From NCBI GenBank assembly GCA_947579605.1, contig OX388325.1, positions 13,945,572-14,009,571 of the forward strand: a DNA stretch of 64,000 bases, written 5' to 3'. Both the position numbers and the translations under genes were made by a program. Shown here piece after piece: positions 21,177-31,744 of this stretch. Each line of letters begins with the position of its first letter. Position 1 is the stretch's first letter. This DNA is from Athripsodes cinereus (taxonomy: Eukaryota; Arthropoda; Insecta; Trichoptera; Leptoceridae). The notes under the pieces are model-generated. The model was given only the letters and a program-made list of their open reading frames with translations. It ran no database searches and was not told the origin of the DNA.

Positions 21177-21287
21177 ATTGTGTAAATATGGTTTTCCAAT
21201 CGAGATGTCTACGTCAAAAAGAAACTAATGTCAGATTTACATCAACCAACGTGTCTCTAAGCCAGACATAGCAGATTAAATGGCATT
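21177..21287 (+). repeat. 111-bp direct repeat, right copy
   Basis: Partner of 20222-20332, 955 bp away. The pair encloses the TIR element exactly, as if that element sat between two halves of a tandem duplication. Confidence 0.9.
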
Positions 21288-21349
21288 GTTAATTATGTGA
21301 TTTGTAGTGCAAGTGATGGTGTCTTCCTGGACCCCAAATAGATAATCAT

Positions 21350-23358
21350 TAGGGTGTCCCTTATTTGGTCAAAAAAAAAATAATTTCAGTTATTGAAACG
21401 CATACCCCCTTATTGTGTTTATTAGCCTACTACTTACCCAAATACAGAATTTAAGCTTTCTAAGTTGATTGGAACCCGTGCCGACAGAGCCTCAAAGTTT
21501 CAGAAAATAGCAGCTTAAAGGGTCTTTTAAATTTAGCTGTAGATAATCACTTCATACCACTATGTTAGCTAAATATTGATGAAAACACAAATTTATATGG
21601 AACATTTCTTGCAATTATCAAAAAAAGTTACAAAATTGATATTAATTAATTTGAACATATCCTGTAAAAAGTATCTTTTTTACAGTCTGGATACATTTTT
21701 CTATGTTCATGCACACAACGTAATAAGAACTGTTTCTATTCTTCTTCTGCGGTTATCAAACCATGAAGCCTTGGATTAGTTTAACAGCTCTTTCAGCTGT
21801 GTCATATACTGCTTTTAAGCTATATATCTTTTTTTAAACTTCCAAAAATGCCACATTTTCATTATACAAAGGTACACCTTCTTGAAGGAAACTGCTGTCA
21901 AGTTTTAGTTGAGAAAATAAATTTTTGGTCTTGACGGATACAAAATAACTCAAAAATGTTCCTATAAAAACATTAAAGCTACTTGTAGAATACATAAAAA
22001 GAACATGTTATAACATATTTAGAATTAAATTGAGCTCTACTTCCTAACATATAGAGAGCCAGACATCTGTTCCTTGGATTTTTCAAATCTCTTACCGAAA
22101 TCACCCTATTTTTCTTTTTTTGTAAATTTTCTACAGTGATCCCCTTGGTCTGCCCATCAATTACATCTTAAAAATTAAAAGGACGGCTATTTTTTTTGAC
22201 AAATATCACAAATTGTTGACTGAACTTGTTTTAGGTCGCTATGGAAATCAGCTTGTCAATTCTTTTGTTACCATTTAATGTTTTTAAAAAACACAAGTCT
22301 TGAATCGGCGCTTTCACCACCAAACAGCATTCAAACAAGGACTTTACATGAACTACCACAATAAAAAAACAAACATCTAGTTTAGTTTCTTTATCCTTAG
22401 CGTCCATTTTAAACTGAGTCTGCAATAAACAGTTTTTTGAAGGGTAAATAGCTCTTGCTATCCATCGTGTTTGATGCTTTGCGCCAGTAGATCTGATTTT
22501 TAAATTATGTGGATGCCAGAGGCTCTTTCAGGCGTATCACAGATGTGTTGAGCAGCAGGTGACAACAAGCTCTCTGAAGTCATACGCTTTAATCTCTTTT
22601 TCTCTTCTGCTAGTTTTTTCAGCCTTGCTCTTTGTCAATTTCAGCCATTTTTTTGTCAACACCCGCTAAGCATCCTGTACGTCTTGGTTATCTTTGCTTT
22701 TACAATAATTTATTATCTTCTTTAATTTTTAGTCTTTTGAGAGCATCGGCGAATACAATATCGCATAAATTATCCAATTCAAGTGGAAATTCTCCTCACG
22801 GTGCCTATGAAAATCCTGAATCTTCTTGCTATTTTTTGGCAGCTCTTTCCAGACCTGATAAAGATCCCCTGATCTCTTAACAAGATTAGTAACAGCTCTA
22901 TTAGGTGTTCTAGCCTTTTTCAGAATGTAATGCACACGCGAATGACTAGATTTTCGATTTCACTAACATTCAACTTAATATCGCGTATATCGAAAGACAG
23001 AACTGCGAGAACTTGACGATTGGACGGTAATTTTGCACCTGTCATCTATTTATTTACTTCACTAACCATGAGAATACTTTTTATATTGCTTCTTTATTCC
23101 ACTGACATCTTTGAAATATAATAAAATTCCGCGACAATCACCAGAAAAACCGAGACTGGGTGACAATAACAGTTAGCACTCACCGCCCCTATGAGTTTTT
23201 GTATGAAACTTGTATGAAGATGTTTCCGTGCAAGTCGGCACGGGTTGCACTGTTCCGAATAAGATAAAAATTGGTTTTTGAGTGTTTTAGGACCAAATGA
23301 ACAAAATAATAGCCTATGCGTTGTAAAATTAAAACTTTGAAAAATAAGGGACACCCTA
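21350..23358. mobile_element. 2.0-kb TIR DNA transposon, coding region decayed
   Basis: Ends TAGGGTGTCCCTTATTT on both sides (inverted), flanked by ATAATCAT at 21342-21349 and 23359-23366, an exact 8-bp target duplication. The minus strand near 22935-22640 has a partly open frame (KKARTPNRAVTNLVKRSGDL, YQVWKELPKNSKKIQDF), then, after a frame disturbance, further codons towards 22250. I recall similar uncharacterised insect proteins linked to repeats but cannot name the family. No DDE motif could be located. 8-bp duplications occur in hAT, P and Merlin-like elements. Confidence 0.85.
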
Positions 23359-23530
23359 ATAATCATATGATTAACAGTAAATGAACAAACTTCAGTAGAA
23401 AAATATGGTTGAGTGTTTTATATCAATTAATTATTTATTTATTACCTTCTTATCAACGCGGGCTTCTCCCAACAATTTTTTGTTCAAATTCTATAAAAAC
23501 TGCTTGTCTCTGTATCTTATTTCACTTTTT

Positions 23531-23580
23531 ACTAATCGCCTGATGATGGAGTCGACAGTCTCCGAATACTGGTAAGCGAA
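23531..23580 (+). ncRNA. Hammerhead-like ribozyme motif (candidate, Penelope-type)
   Basis: CTGATGA at 23540-23546; stem II GGAG (23548-23551) pairs with CTCC (23560-23563); GAA at 23564-23566; a 3-bp stem III TAC/GTA (23567-23569, 23572-23574); one unpaired A (23575); stem I TCGC (23536-23539) pairs with GCGA (23576-23579). All parts of a type I hammerhead are present in order, with the very short stem III known from Penelope-like elements. Caveats: an extra T at 23547 before stem II, and position 15.1-16.1 is T-A rather than the usual A-U. Confidence 0.4.
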
Positions 23581-23589
23581 GTTAATAAT

Positions 23590-23971
23590 AGTCATTTGGT
23601 AGTTAACTACATACTGTGTTTTTTTTTCAATTTATCATGGTTGAGTGTCTTATGGTTAAAGATACTTTTTTTCACAATATTGTTATTTCTCTAGAATTTT
23701 TGTAAAAAAAATTATTAATTTTGTAATCAGAACCCAGAACAAAAACATTAACTGCTCGCTCGATGTTTTATAATATTATGTTATCTTATCTAATGTAGCC
23801 GGCCCTGGCGAGGTGTAGTAATTGGAAGTTAGTATTTATAATTGCTGCTAAGTGGGGGAAAAATCTTTTATAGTTTGTCGTAATAATTAACCATGGGCCG
23901 GTACGACGAACAAACAAGAGAATGCTCCGCACAGGCGTGTTATTAAAATTAATTTATATACATTATTATTA
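23590..23971. other. Unassigned AT-rich sequence
   Basis: No gene or complete repeat recognised. Confidence 0.4.
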
Positions 23972-24366
23972 TTCACAATACACCGTTCCTACACTGAGAA
24001 AAATACTAACGAAATTTCACAGCGAAAAACGAATCATTGGTACGTACTATCAGATTAGGACCAGAGATCGTACAAACGATTCATTAGTACGAATCTAAAC
24101 AAGTTGTTGGTAAATTTACCAATGATTTGTTTGCGAAGAGTTAATATTATAGATTTATACCAATGAATCGTTTGTACGATCTCTGGTCCTAAACTGATAG
24201 TACCGTACCAATGATTCGTTTTGAGTATTTTTCTCAGTGTATGACAACGACATCAGAGCGCAAGGAATGTCGTGGAAAGAGGTGACGCAATTGGCGCAGA
24301 GTCGTTCTGAATGGAGGAGCCTGGTTTCTGCCTTGTGCTCCCAAGAGGAGCGTTGAGGGTGATGAA
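23972..24366 (+). pseudogene. Family G LINE tail split by a family F MITE
   Basis: TTCACAATACACCGTTCCTA, then the MITE, then ATGACAACGACATCAGAGCG onward. It encodes DNDIRAQGMSWKEVTQLAQS, RSEWRSLVSALCSQEER and a stop, then GAT repeats. This is the last ~40 codons of a LINE ORF2. An uninterrupted paralogue at 30590-30745 reads straight through the insertion point. Confidence 0.85.
23992..24239. mobile_element. Family F foldback MITE, complete copy
   Basis: A 248-bp element with ends CACTGAGAAAAATACTAACG and ...GAGTATTTTTCTCAGTG and a TA on each side. Long inverted arms (about 100 bp, including GACCAGAGATCGTACAAACG and its complement) make it almost a single hairpin. TA target duplication is typical of Tc1/mariner. 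The empty site is present at 30610. Confidence 0.95.
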
Positions 24367-24765
24367 TGAATAATGAATACTTATTATTCAAATCTTCTGA
24401 ATATCTTAAGATCCACAGCCTGCCTTGGCTCACATCATACATTGCATTATTTCTCTAGGTCTCATACTAATGCGAAGGAGAAGGGAATTCGATTGAATCC
24501 TGGTTATTACAAAGGCGCTAAGTATCAACAATTTCAAAAATGAGTTTTTACTCCCAATTGGTGTTAAACATACCTAAAGGCCAATAAATGTACAAAGTTG
24601 CGATGTGATTGAACAACATAGTGTACTTCAAACTTCATCCAATAGATATCATTTTTGCTACATTGCTCTGCTGTTCTCCTTACTTTTTTTAAACTTTTTT
24701 CTTGGTTCTATGTTCCAGACACTAAGCACCTTTGTAAAAATCAGCCTTCAATTATTTTTGAGCTT

Positions 24766-25126
24766 TGGACGTATGGAAAATATCAGATTTAGAAGAATGA
24801 ATGGATGCAAGATAAGTATTGTGGATAGAATGAGTGTAAATAAATTGAAATGGTTTGGTCATTTGGAACGAATGGAAGAGGAAATAATGACAAAAAGGAT
24901 ATACTTGTCTGTAAGGAGGGATGTGAGGAAGCGCGGGCGTCAGAGAACTACATGGCTTGACCATGTAGATCAAATTCTCAAGGACGGCCGTGTATTGAGT
25001 AAGACAAATCGACGTGCGTGCATGAGAAATTGTATGAATGTAGAAGAAGCGAAAGAAGTATGCAAGGATAGAAAGATATGGCGTTCTGTTCTCTCTGCCT
25101 ACCCCACTTGGGATACGGCTTAAGGA
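24766..25126 (+). pseudogene. Family A LINE tail, largely open
   Basis: Encodes VDRMSVNKLKWFGHLERM, MTKRIYLSVRRDVRKRG, RQRTTWLDHVDQILKDG, MRNCMNVEEAKEVCKD, then SVLSAYPTWDTA and stop: the complete C-terminal end in one frame (about 110 codons). The usual RGRPRTTW reads RGRQRTTW. A (GATA)n-like tail follows. The open frame upstream of about 24760 has a different character and is probably flank. Confidence 0.88.
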
Positions 25127-25224
25127 AATAGATAGATAGATGGAAATAGCTTGAAGAGACAGTGATCACAATGAGATTGTTCTCCATCGGCCAAAAAGGA
25201 CTCTGGAGTTGCTCGACAGTGTAA

Positions 25225-25385
25225 GAGCAAGGAAACGTAATGAGAGGAGAAAAATGCCAACAATCACAACTGATAATTCAGGGAAAAATAGCAGGAAGAA
25301 GAGGACCAGGCTGGAGAAAAATCTCTTGGCTGCACATTGAAGGAGACCCATCGACCACTCGGATAGCGCAAAGATCTGGAGACTT
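25225..25385 (+). pseudogene. Family L LINE tail, decayed
   Basis: GEKCQQSQLIIQGKIAGRRG, PGWRKISWL align with the GEKYRL...GKIEGRRxxGRxQMSWL region of the copies at 13190 and 60535. The remainder is lost. Confidence 0.65.
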
Positions 25386-25399
25386 CCATTTATCCAAAA

Positions 25400-25515
25400 T
25401 TCTACACTTAACAAATCTTGTCCACACCAGAAGCGCCATAGTGGGCAGCCTGAAGGGCTGGCCGGCCAAACTACCAAACCGCCAAAACCTCCGTGTAAAA
25501 TCTTTTGACTAAACT
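25400..25515. repeat. Dispersed repeat shared with 56790-56890
   Basis: ATCTTGTCCACACCAGAAGC, CATAGTGGGCAGCCTG and AAATCTTTTGACTAAACTCC recur in the same order at 56800-56890 with substitutions. Nature unknown; probably a LINE segment. Confidence 0.6.
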
Positions 25516-26185
25516 CCTTCGATGTACCTCTATACGAGAGAAGCAAACAACAGATATGAAACAAAATTAAAGTTAACAAAAGAATTTTCTAAGCCAATTT
25601 TACAAATCATACAGTTACAATTAAACAAAAAATAAATTTATATACATATTTGAGCACAAGGCTGAGTTGAGGTGTCCAGAAACGTGTACAAAGACTTGGC
25701 TGCACAATTTGAGATAGTCGCTCAGAAGCGGCACCACACCACGCTGTTCAGGACCGCAGTTAACAATGTGGAAATAGCCCTATTGAAGATAAGTGTTAAA
25801 TCACATAAAAAATGTTTATAATAAACTAGCTAAATTGGGTGAATATATATAATTAACTTGTAATAATGCTTTTATACTATGTAGCGATGCATTTGTTCTG
25901 TGTAACAATTTTCTTATATTAGTTGGCAAATATACTCCTTGGCTCCTGCACGTAGGTACCTACTTTGTTTCTATTCGCACTCGTTCTCGTTTGGCTATTC
26001 AACAATTAGAAAAAAGAATTTTGATAATGTAACTATGTCTAATGTCGCCTCTGTCTTGTTCATTAAGTAATAATGATTATGTGTGATTTTATAAGACTTT
26101 GTAAACGCCACGTAGCCACATAGTCATGATGTGTAAGTAATGGATAGATACCTAATACGTTTACCTACCCATACACTGTACACTT
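25516..26185. other. Unassigned sequence
   Basis: TAGGTACCTA near 25953. No gene seen. Confidence 0.4.
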
Positions 26186-26189
26186 CCAT

Positions 26190-27000
26190 AACTCAACAAG
26201 TAGAAAATTTCCAAAATTTAGATTGAATTGGTAATACACACACAATTAACGCCATTCTTTCAATTCCACAAATAAATAACTATAGAAAATATACGGTACC
26301 CTTTATATATTAACCTTTATATCACATTTACATGTGTATATTTTATTTTATATATACAAGACAAAAATTCAATTATAAAACATTAAAATGATATTTGAAA
26401 ATCTACAAAAAAATAAACAAAACAAAATTTGGCCCCAGACAACACCATAGAGCTGGTATTAGGAGCTAGAAAATCTTCAAATGAATTTGTCTTCTATAAA
26501 GCACGTAATTTACCTCTTGTTTTATCACAAAATCTTGACACAATAAATTAAAAAAAAAAAAAAAAACAAAATCCGGCAATCAAAAACAATAATATCTCTT
26601 CTTTCTAGTGTACATTTCTTCAATTGCCTCTTGAAGGTATAATAACTATTCACACTCTTCAGCACTTCCGGTAGATCATAGAAAATCCTTACAGCTTCAT
26701 AATAAAATCCTTTTTCTTTCTTTGTCAGTCCTGGGGCACACGATTAAATATTGAATTATGAAAAAATAATATACCTTCCTTTTTTCAATACCACAAATAA
26801 ATATTTCGAAATGTTTAACTATTGAACGGAATAAAAACAACAACTAGTATGTCTTTAGTTCTTTAGCAATACGGGTATAATGAATTTCACTTTTTGTTGT
26901 GTTTTTTAAGCATAATAATATAAATATACCAAAAATACATAAATGACGATTTCTCGAATATAAAACATTTCTACTTGTTGAGTTATCGAACTAGACAGTC
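26190..27000. mobile_element. Family H element with AACTCAACAAGTAGAAA ends
   Basis: Left end CATAACTCAACAAGTAGAAA and right end (reverse-complemented) GATAACTCAACAAGTAGAAA form inverted repeats. AACTATTGAACGGAATAAAA lies inside. Related pieces: 27730-28135, 51105-51360, 54060-54910, 55935-56270. The middle (26400-26720) may be a second insertion. Class unknown, no coding sequence. Confidence 0.65.
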
Positions 27001-27199
27001 GATTTATACATATTATTAATAACAGAGCAACGTTAAAATATATAGATAACTATACCAACCTATCTAATACTGCTGTCTTCTGTTAGGGTAACCAACAATA
27101 ATACACAGAATCTTACAAATATATAAGTCCGTTCATGTGTAATAATATGTTTTTTTGCAGATGAATCTCGACTTGGAATGAACCAAAATATATCCCACG

Positions 27200-27648
27200 T
27201 AGTGTTGTGAAATTCTCAAGAAATAATTTATCGAAGTAGAGAACTTTCGGATATTTTTTTTTATATTTTATTTAACAGTATAATAATAATAAATACTTTA
27301 TTCAATCAATCAATAACAATGTACAAATGTTGAGACAATTTACCACCAATATGGCTACAATTAATTATGTAAACAAAAAAATGTTAGGTAGGTACCTACA
27401 TAGAAAAAGTGCTAATAACTGATCTTGATCATGAAAATCTTGATGTTTGACACCCCACGTGCCCATATTTAAGTTTAAAAAAAATGCAGGTATGTACATG
27501 GAAAAAAGTGTTAATGACCTCTTATTTGGGCCTTAATCAGCCCCACAAATTTTTGGATCAATCAGGTTGGCTGCGAAGTGTACTGGGCGAAAGGTCATAA
27601 TATCACTAAGAAAAATTATGGAGAGAAATTTCTCTTCTCACATCACTA
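27200..27648. mobile_element. hAT MITE, TAGTG(T/A)TGTG family, with 8-bp duplication
   Basis: A 449-bp element whose ends match those of 7691-8235 in opposite orientation. ATCCCACG at 27192-27199 and 27649-27656 is a perfect 8-bp duplication. The interior shares CCACAAATTTTTGGATCAAT and CATAATATCACTAAGAAAAA (in complement) with the first copy. Confidence 0.93.
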
Positions 27649-27729
27649 ATCCCACGCACCCTCAGTTACTACTGACAACTAACGATAGATTGAAATTCTG
27701 AGACCTCTATCAGGGTAAATAACCATTTT

Positions 27730-28140
27730 TGTAATTTTTCTCATATTTACATAATCATGCTTTAAGGACAGAACAAAAAGTGAAATATACTATATAATAA
27801 TATAATCGCACTGTTAAGACATACGTTGTCATTATTCCGTTTAATGGTCAATCAATTCCAAATAGGCATTTATTTGAGGAATTGAAAATAAGTCAATTAA
27901 TTTTTTGCCTTTTAACTTAATATTTAATACAATATATAAAGGGAACAGTGTATTTTTGTTTTTGTTCCGTTCAATAGTTAAACAATTCAAAATATTTATT
28001 TGTGGAATTGAAAATAGGTTAATTTTAATCCATAACTAAATATTTAATATATAAAGGGAACCGTGTGTATTTTTTATAGTTATATGTTTGTGGAATTGGA
28101 ACAGTGGGGTTGATTGTGTGTATTATCAAATAAAAAAAAA
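27730..28140. mobile_element. Family H fragment, inverted
   Basis: Twice carries GTTCCGTTCAATAGTTAAAC-like sequence (near 27835 and 27965) and twice TATTTAATAxxATATAAAGGGA, so it is an H copy with an internal duplication. It ends in ATTGTGTGTATT. Confidence 0.6.
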
Positions 28141-28144
28141 AACT

Positions 28145-28690
28145 ACTTGAGAGTGGGAGACCAATTTATTTCCGGGAGGTCCACGGATTTTAACATGACA
28201 CTCGAAGACTCACAGAAGAGGATAGGAAGCCACTAGCTACGCCACTTGTATACGAAACGCCGCCGTGATGACATGTATGTATGAATGAATATTAATACTC
28301 TTTGTGCCGCACCGGGTATGATATTATCTAGTACAAATTATTAAATACCTGCTATAAATGTTCATATGTATTACTAGGCTTCTGCCGTTGTCAGAAATGT
28401 TCCACTCGGTTAACCCTAGTATAAGTACTTATCTGTGCTTATTGCCTTCCATGCCGGATGTGGTGCGATTCAACCACATCGTCCACATACAGACACACAA
28501 CATAATGGGGAAGCATGTTCCATAATACGGGGAACTCCGGTGAGTGTCACTATGTAACTGCGTTTTACGAAGATTTGTGTGACGAGTTGTGAATATATGT
28601 TATGAACAAAAGATACAGTACAGTCGTCAGGGGCGGAGCTACCGCCGTATCAATGATACGAATCCCCCGGATTACAGAGGGCCTGGACGT
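28145..28690. repeat. B fragment and hAT terminus fragments
   Basis: GAGTGGGAGACCAATTTATT (about 28152) is the B 5' part in reverse orientation. CACTAGCTACGCCACTTG near 28230 and CAGGGGCGGAGCTACCGCC at 28628 look like unpaired hAT termini. No gene. Confidence 0.45.
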
Positions 28691-28922
28691 ATTGTGTATG
28701 CAAAAATTCTTAATATGTTATCCACAATCTCACTTAAACTTTAAAGTCGTACTAAAAAAAATAAATCATAAATATTGCCCAACGTGCTTAAAGAAGTTTT
28801 CATTTCAATAATGATTTACTGAAAGCTAGAATTTTTAATGGCGCGATCTTGGTCGGCCGACCCTTCAAGACAATATTGGATTGAATATGCGGATACAAGC
28901 TTCCAAAGATGGATGTACTAAA

Positions 28923-29329
28923 TAGTGATGTAACGAATGTGTGATTTTGGATATTCGCGAATGCGAATGTGAATGCGAATATTTGTTGCCGACATTGATA
29001 GACAATAGCGAATATTGACTGACTTAAATTTCTAAAATCGCTCAAACATTAAAATTTCTACCCCCCCCTCGTCGCCGAAAATTCAAAATGGTATAGGAAT
29101 TGAAAATATTTCAAAACTCCTCGGTTTTCATAAAGAATATTTCTTGCAGTACCTTTTTCTACAATGTACCGGGTATGTATCCGGTACTTTAACCGAATAT
29201 CCGATACTTTATTACCGAAATAATATTCGCAAAACATTCGCATATTTTTTTGTGAATACGAATGTGAATATGTACTTTGAAATATGCGAATATTCGCGAA
29301 TGCGAATACGAATATTCGTTACATCACTA
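28923..29329. mobile_element. hAT MITE with TAGTGATGTAACGAAT ends and 8-bp duplication
   Basis: A 407-bp element; ends TAGTGATGTAACGAAT and ATTCGTTACATCACTA. GTACTAAA at 28915-28922 and 29330-29337. Sub-terminal regions are packed with GCGAATATTCGCGAATGCG repeats in inverted arrangement. The core (29050-29140) is shared with 14023-14411. Confidence 0.95.
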
Positions 29330-29337
29330 GTACTAAA

Positions 29338-30017
29338 TGTATTTTTGTACCAATGTATAGTAGATGGCGCTCTTGTAGCTGCCTGAACCCATAAATTCTC
29401 CAATTTTTCAGTAAATAGTAGTTAAATATCGATTTTTTTTTAACTTCCGACTAAAATAAAGTGCAAAGAGTATTTATTTAATATTCTTGTCTTTAAATTA
29501 AGTGTTTAATTTTAATAAAATGGTAATATTAAATCAAATCTAGTTAAGTTTGTTACAATAAAAAACAGTGTACATAATTTGTATTGTTATTAAAGTACCT
29601 GATTAAATTCAATTATAGTGAAAATACTAATATTTATCTACAAACATAGCGCAATATAAGTAGATAATCCAATAATAATAATGTTGTGAATCAAAAGTTG
29701 AATCGTTCCACTATACGCTATTTAGGACATACGTAAACATGTGATATTCCGGGATGTACTGTACAATTCATTGTATTTACACGTAACACAGAGCACATTT
29801 TAAATAACATTTTTTTTCATACACTAAGCGAAGTGATTATAATCTAATTGTTTAATAATTAAATGTGTTTTTAAACAGCCCCCGTCCTGTTTTGATTTTA
29901 AACACCTGCTGTCTAAACTTACACAAAAGCGGTTAAAAAAAAATTGTGTGATTTTGTCTATATAGTCAAGTGGTCATTAAACTAACGATTTTTTATACAA
30001 AAACATACACACAAAGA
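29338..30017. other. Unassigned AT-rich sequence
   Basis: No coding sequence or complete repeat recognised. Confidence 0.4.
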
Positions 30018-30450
30018 GACCCTCTTTCACAATACACTGTTCCTGTGACAACGACCTTAGAGGCGACTTAGTTGACCGAGATGACTCAAATGGTCCAGAT
30101 ACGCTACACTGAGAAAAATACTAACGAAATTTCACAACGAATAATTGGTACGTACTACAGTATCAGCTTAGGACCAGAGATAGTACAAACGATTCATTAG
30201 TACGAATCTATAATATTAACTCTTCGCAAACAAATCGTTGGTAAATTTACCAACAACGTACCAATGATTCGTTGTGAAATTTCATAAGTATTTTGCTCAG
30301 TGTACTCTAGGGAAATGTGGAAAAGTTTTGAAGAGGCCTATATCCAGCAGTGGAGAGAAGAGGGCTTGCAGTAAGTAAATAAGTACCTAAGTACTCTGAG
30401 TACAAGAGGCTGGTTTTTGCCCTGTGCTTTAGATAGAAGAGTTGAAGAGT
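30018..30450 (+). pseudogene. LINE tail relics (EAYIQQW type and family G pieces)
   Basis: TTTCACAATACACTGTTCCT (30027) is the start of G. After the MITE (30107-30302) codons for MWKSFEEAYIQQWREEG followed by a stop match a common LINE ORF2 C-terminus. GAGGCTGGTTTTTGCCCTG near 30407 is again G. A similar EVYIQQW relic lies at 48490-48545. Confidence 0.6.
30107..30302. mobile_element. Family F foldback MITE, shorter copy
   Basis: A 196-bp element; ends CACTGAGAAAAATACTAACG and GTATTTTGCTCAGTG, TA at 30105-30106 and 30303-30304. Part of one arm is deleted relative to 23992-24239. Confidence 0.92.
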
Positions 30451-30489
30451 AATTTTATTGGATTTATACAAATGCCACTTAGGGGTGGA

Positions 30490-30575
30490 GGTGGACCTGT
30501 GTGTTTATTACATGCAATATTTAGTATACCTACTAATTACATGCTTCATTTTGTGATGGTATAAGTATTCCAAGG
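30490..30575 (+). mobile_element. Family B fragment
   Basis: GGTGGACCTGTGTGTTTATT and ATGCTTCATTTTGTGATGG resemble the B GGACAGTTTGCATG...TGATGGTATA region; heavily decayed. Confidence 0.35.
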
Positions 30576-30589
30576 GTTCCGTCGGCCCT

Positions 30590-30745
30590 TTCACTATACA
30601 CCGTTCCTATGACAACGACATCAGAGCGCAAGGATTCTCGTGGAAAGAGGTGACGCAATTGGCGCAGAGTCGCTCTGAATGGAGGGGGCTGGTTTCTGCC
30701 CTGTGCTCCCAAGAGGAGCGTTGAGGGCGATGAAGATGATAAATA
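30590..30745 (+). pseudogene. Family G LINE tail, uninterrupted copy
   Basis: TTTCACTATACACCGTTCCT joined directly to ATGACAACGACATCAGAGCG, then codons for SWKEVTQLAQSRSEWRG and LVSALCSQEER, stop, GATGAAGATGATAA tail. It serves as the empty-site reference for the MITE at 23992. Confidence 0.85.
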
Positions 30746-30749
30746 TATT

Positions 30750-31384
30750 TAGTCCAGGCTTGGGAAGCATGTTTTGAGAAGAATGGAAGTTGTGATACAA
30801 AAAGTGGCTGGGGCTAGAATGAATGGTGCACTTTGACCCATTTACACCAAAGGCAATGTGTCGAACAAGAGAAAAATGCTGGTGCACAATACCATTCTGA
30901 TACCGAAATTATATCCTATCATACATCTTTCGCTTTTTCTACTTTCATACAATGAGGAACTTTCACAAAAAAAAATCAGCCCAAAAAATAGTAGGTACCT
31001 ACACAAAATTAGAAAAATTATGGTGCTTTTTATATTTTTAAATGTGCATTTTTAAGGCTTTCATAAAAAGCAATTTTTTCACTTCGCCGCAAAAAGAACC
31101 ACTCGTGGCGGATCAGTGATTGACGTCATCAGCCTCTACAAACAGTACCTACTAAGAGTGAAATGTGTGCCAATACAACATAGCGCCTAGCAACGTCACA
31201 CCGGACTAATACAATAACAGAGAATATTTTTAAAATGAAAATAATGAATGAAAAGTTTTATTTTATCGTTTCTTATTAGGATATTCGTGACCAGTGTATA
31301 TTTATTAATATCAATTGATAACATTTATTCATATTCCTCATTTCTCATAAACGCACCTCAATTTTTTTAGTCAACTACGGCTGC
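30750..31384. other. Unassigned sequence
   Basis: TAGGTACCTA near 30992; a moderately GC-rich patch near 31085-31205 without recognisable content. Confidence 0.4.
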
Positions 31385-31740
31385 TGTTGAGAATTTGGTC
31401 CACATGGTTTTGAGACGCCCGCACATTCTCACACCCCTTCTTTCAGACAAGTATAATTATCCTATTTGTCATCTTTCTCTGAGATACGTAGATTAGGACC
31501 AAAGATAGTAGTACAAACGATTCATTAGTACGAATCTATAATATTAACTTTTCGCAAACAAATCGTTGGTAAATTTACCAACGACTTGTTATAGATTCGT
31601 ACTAATGAATCGTTTGTACCTACTATCTCTGGTCCTAGTCTGATAGTAGGGTTCGTACCAATGCGATTGGTTGTGAAATTTCGTTAGTATTTTTCTCAGT
31701 GTTTCCTCATTCATTCGTTCTCATTCCTTTCTCACAACAT
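31385..31740 (-). pseudogene. Family A LINE tail fragment split by a family F MITE
   Basis: Plus-strand GAGAATTTGGTCCACATGG and CACACCCCTTCTTTCAGAC match the A region for RKRGRPRTTWLDHV. The match resumes at TTTCCTCATTCATTCGTTC after the MITE. Confidence 0.7.
31485..31701. mobile_element. Family F foldback MITE, left end decayed
   Basis: Right end GTTAGTATTTTTCTCAGTG is intact, left end reduced to CTGAGATACG. Arms around CAAACGATTCATTAGTACG and its complement are present. Inserted in a family A relic. Confidence 0.85.
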
Positions 31741-31744
31741 TCTT

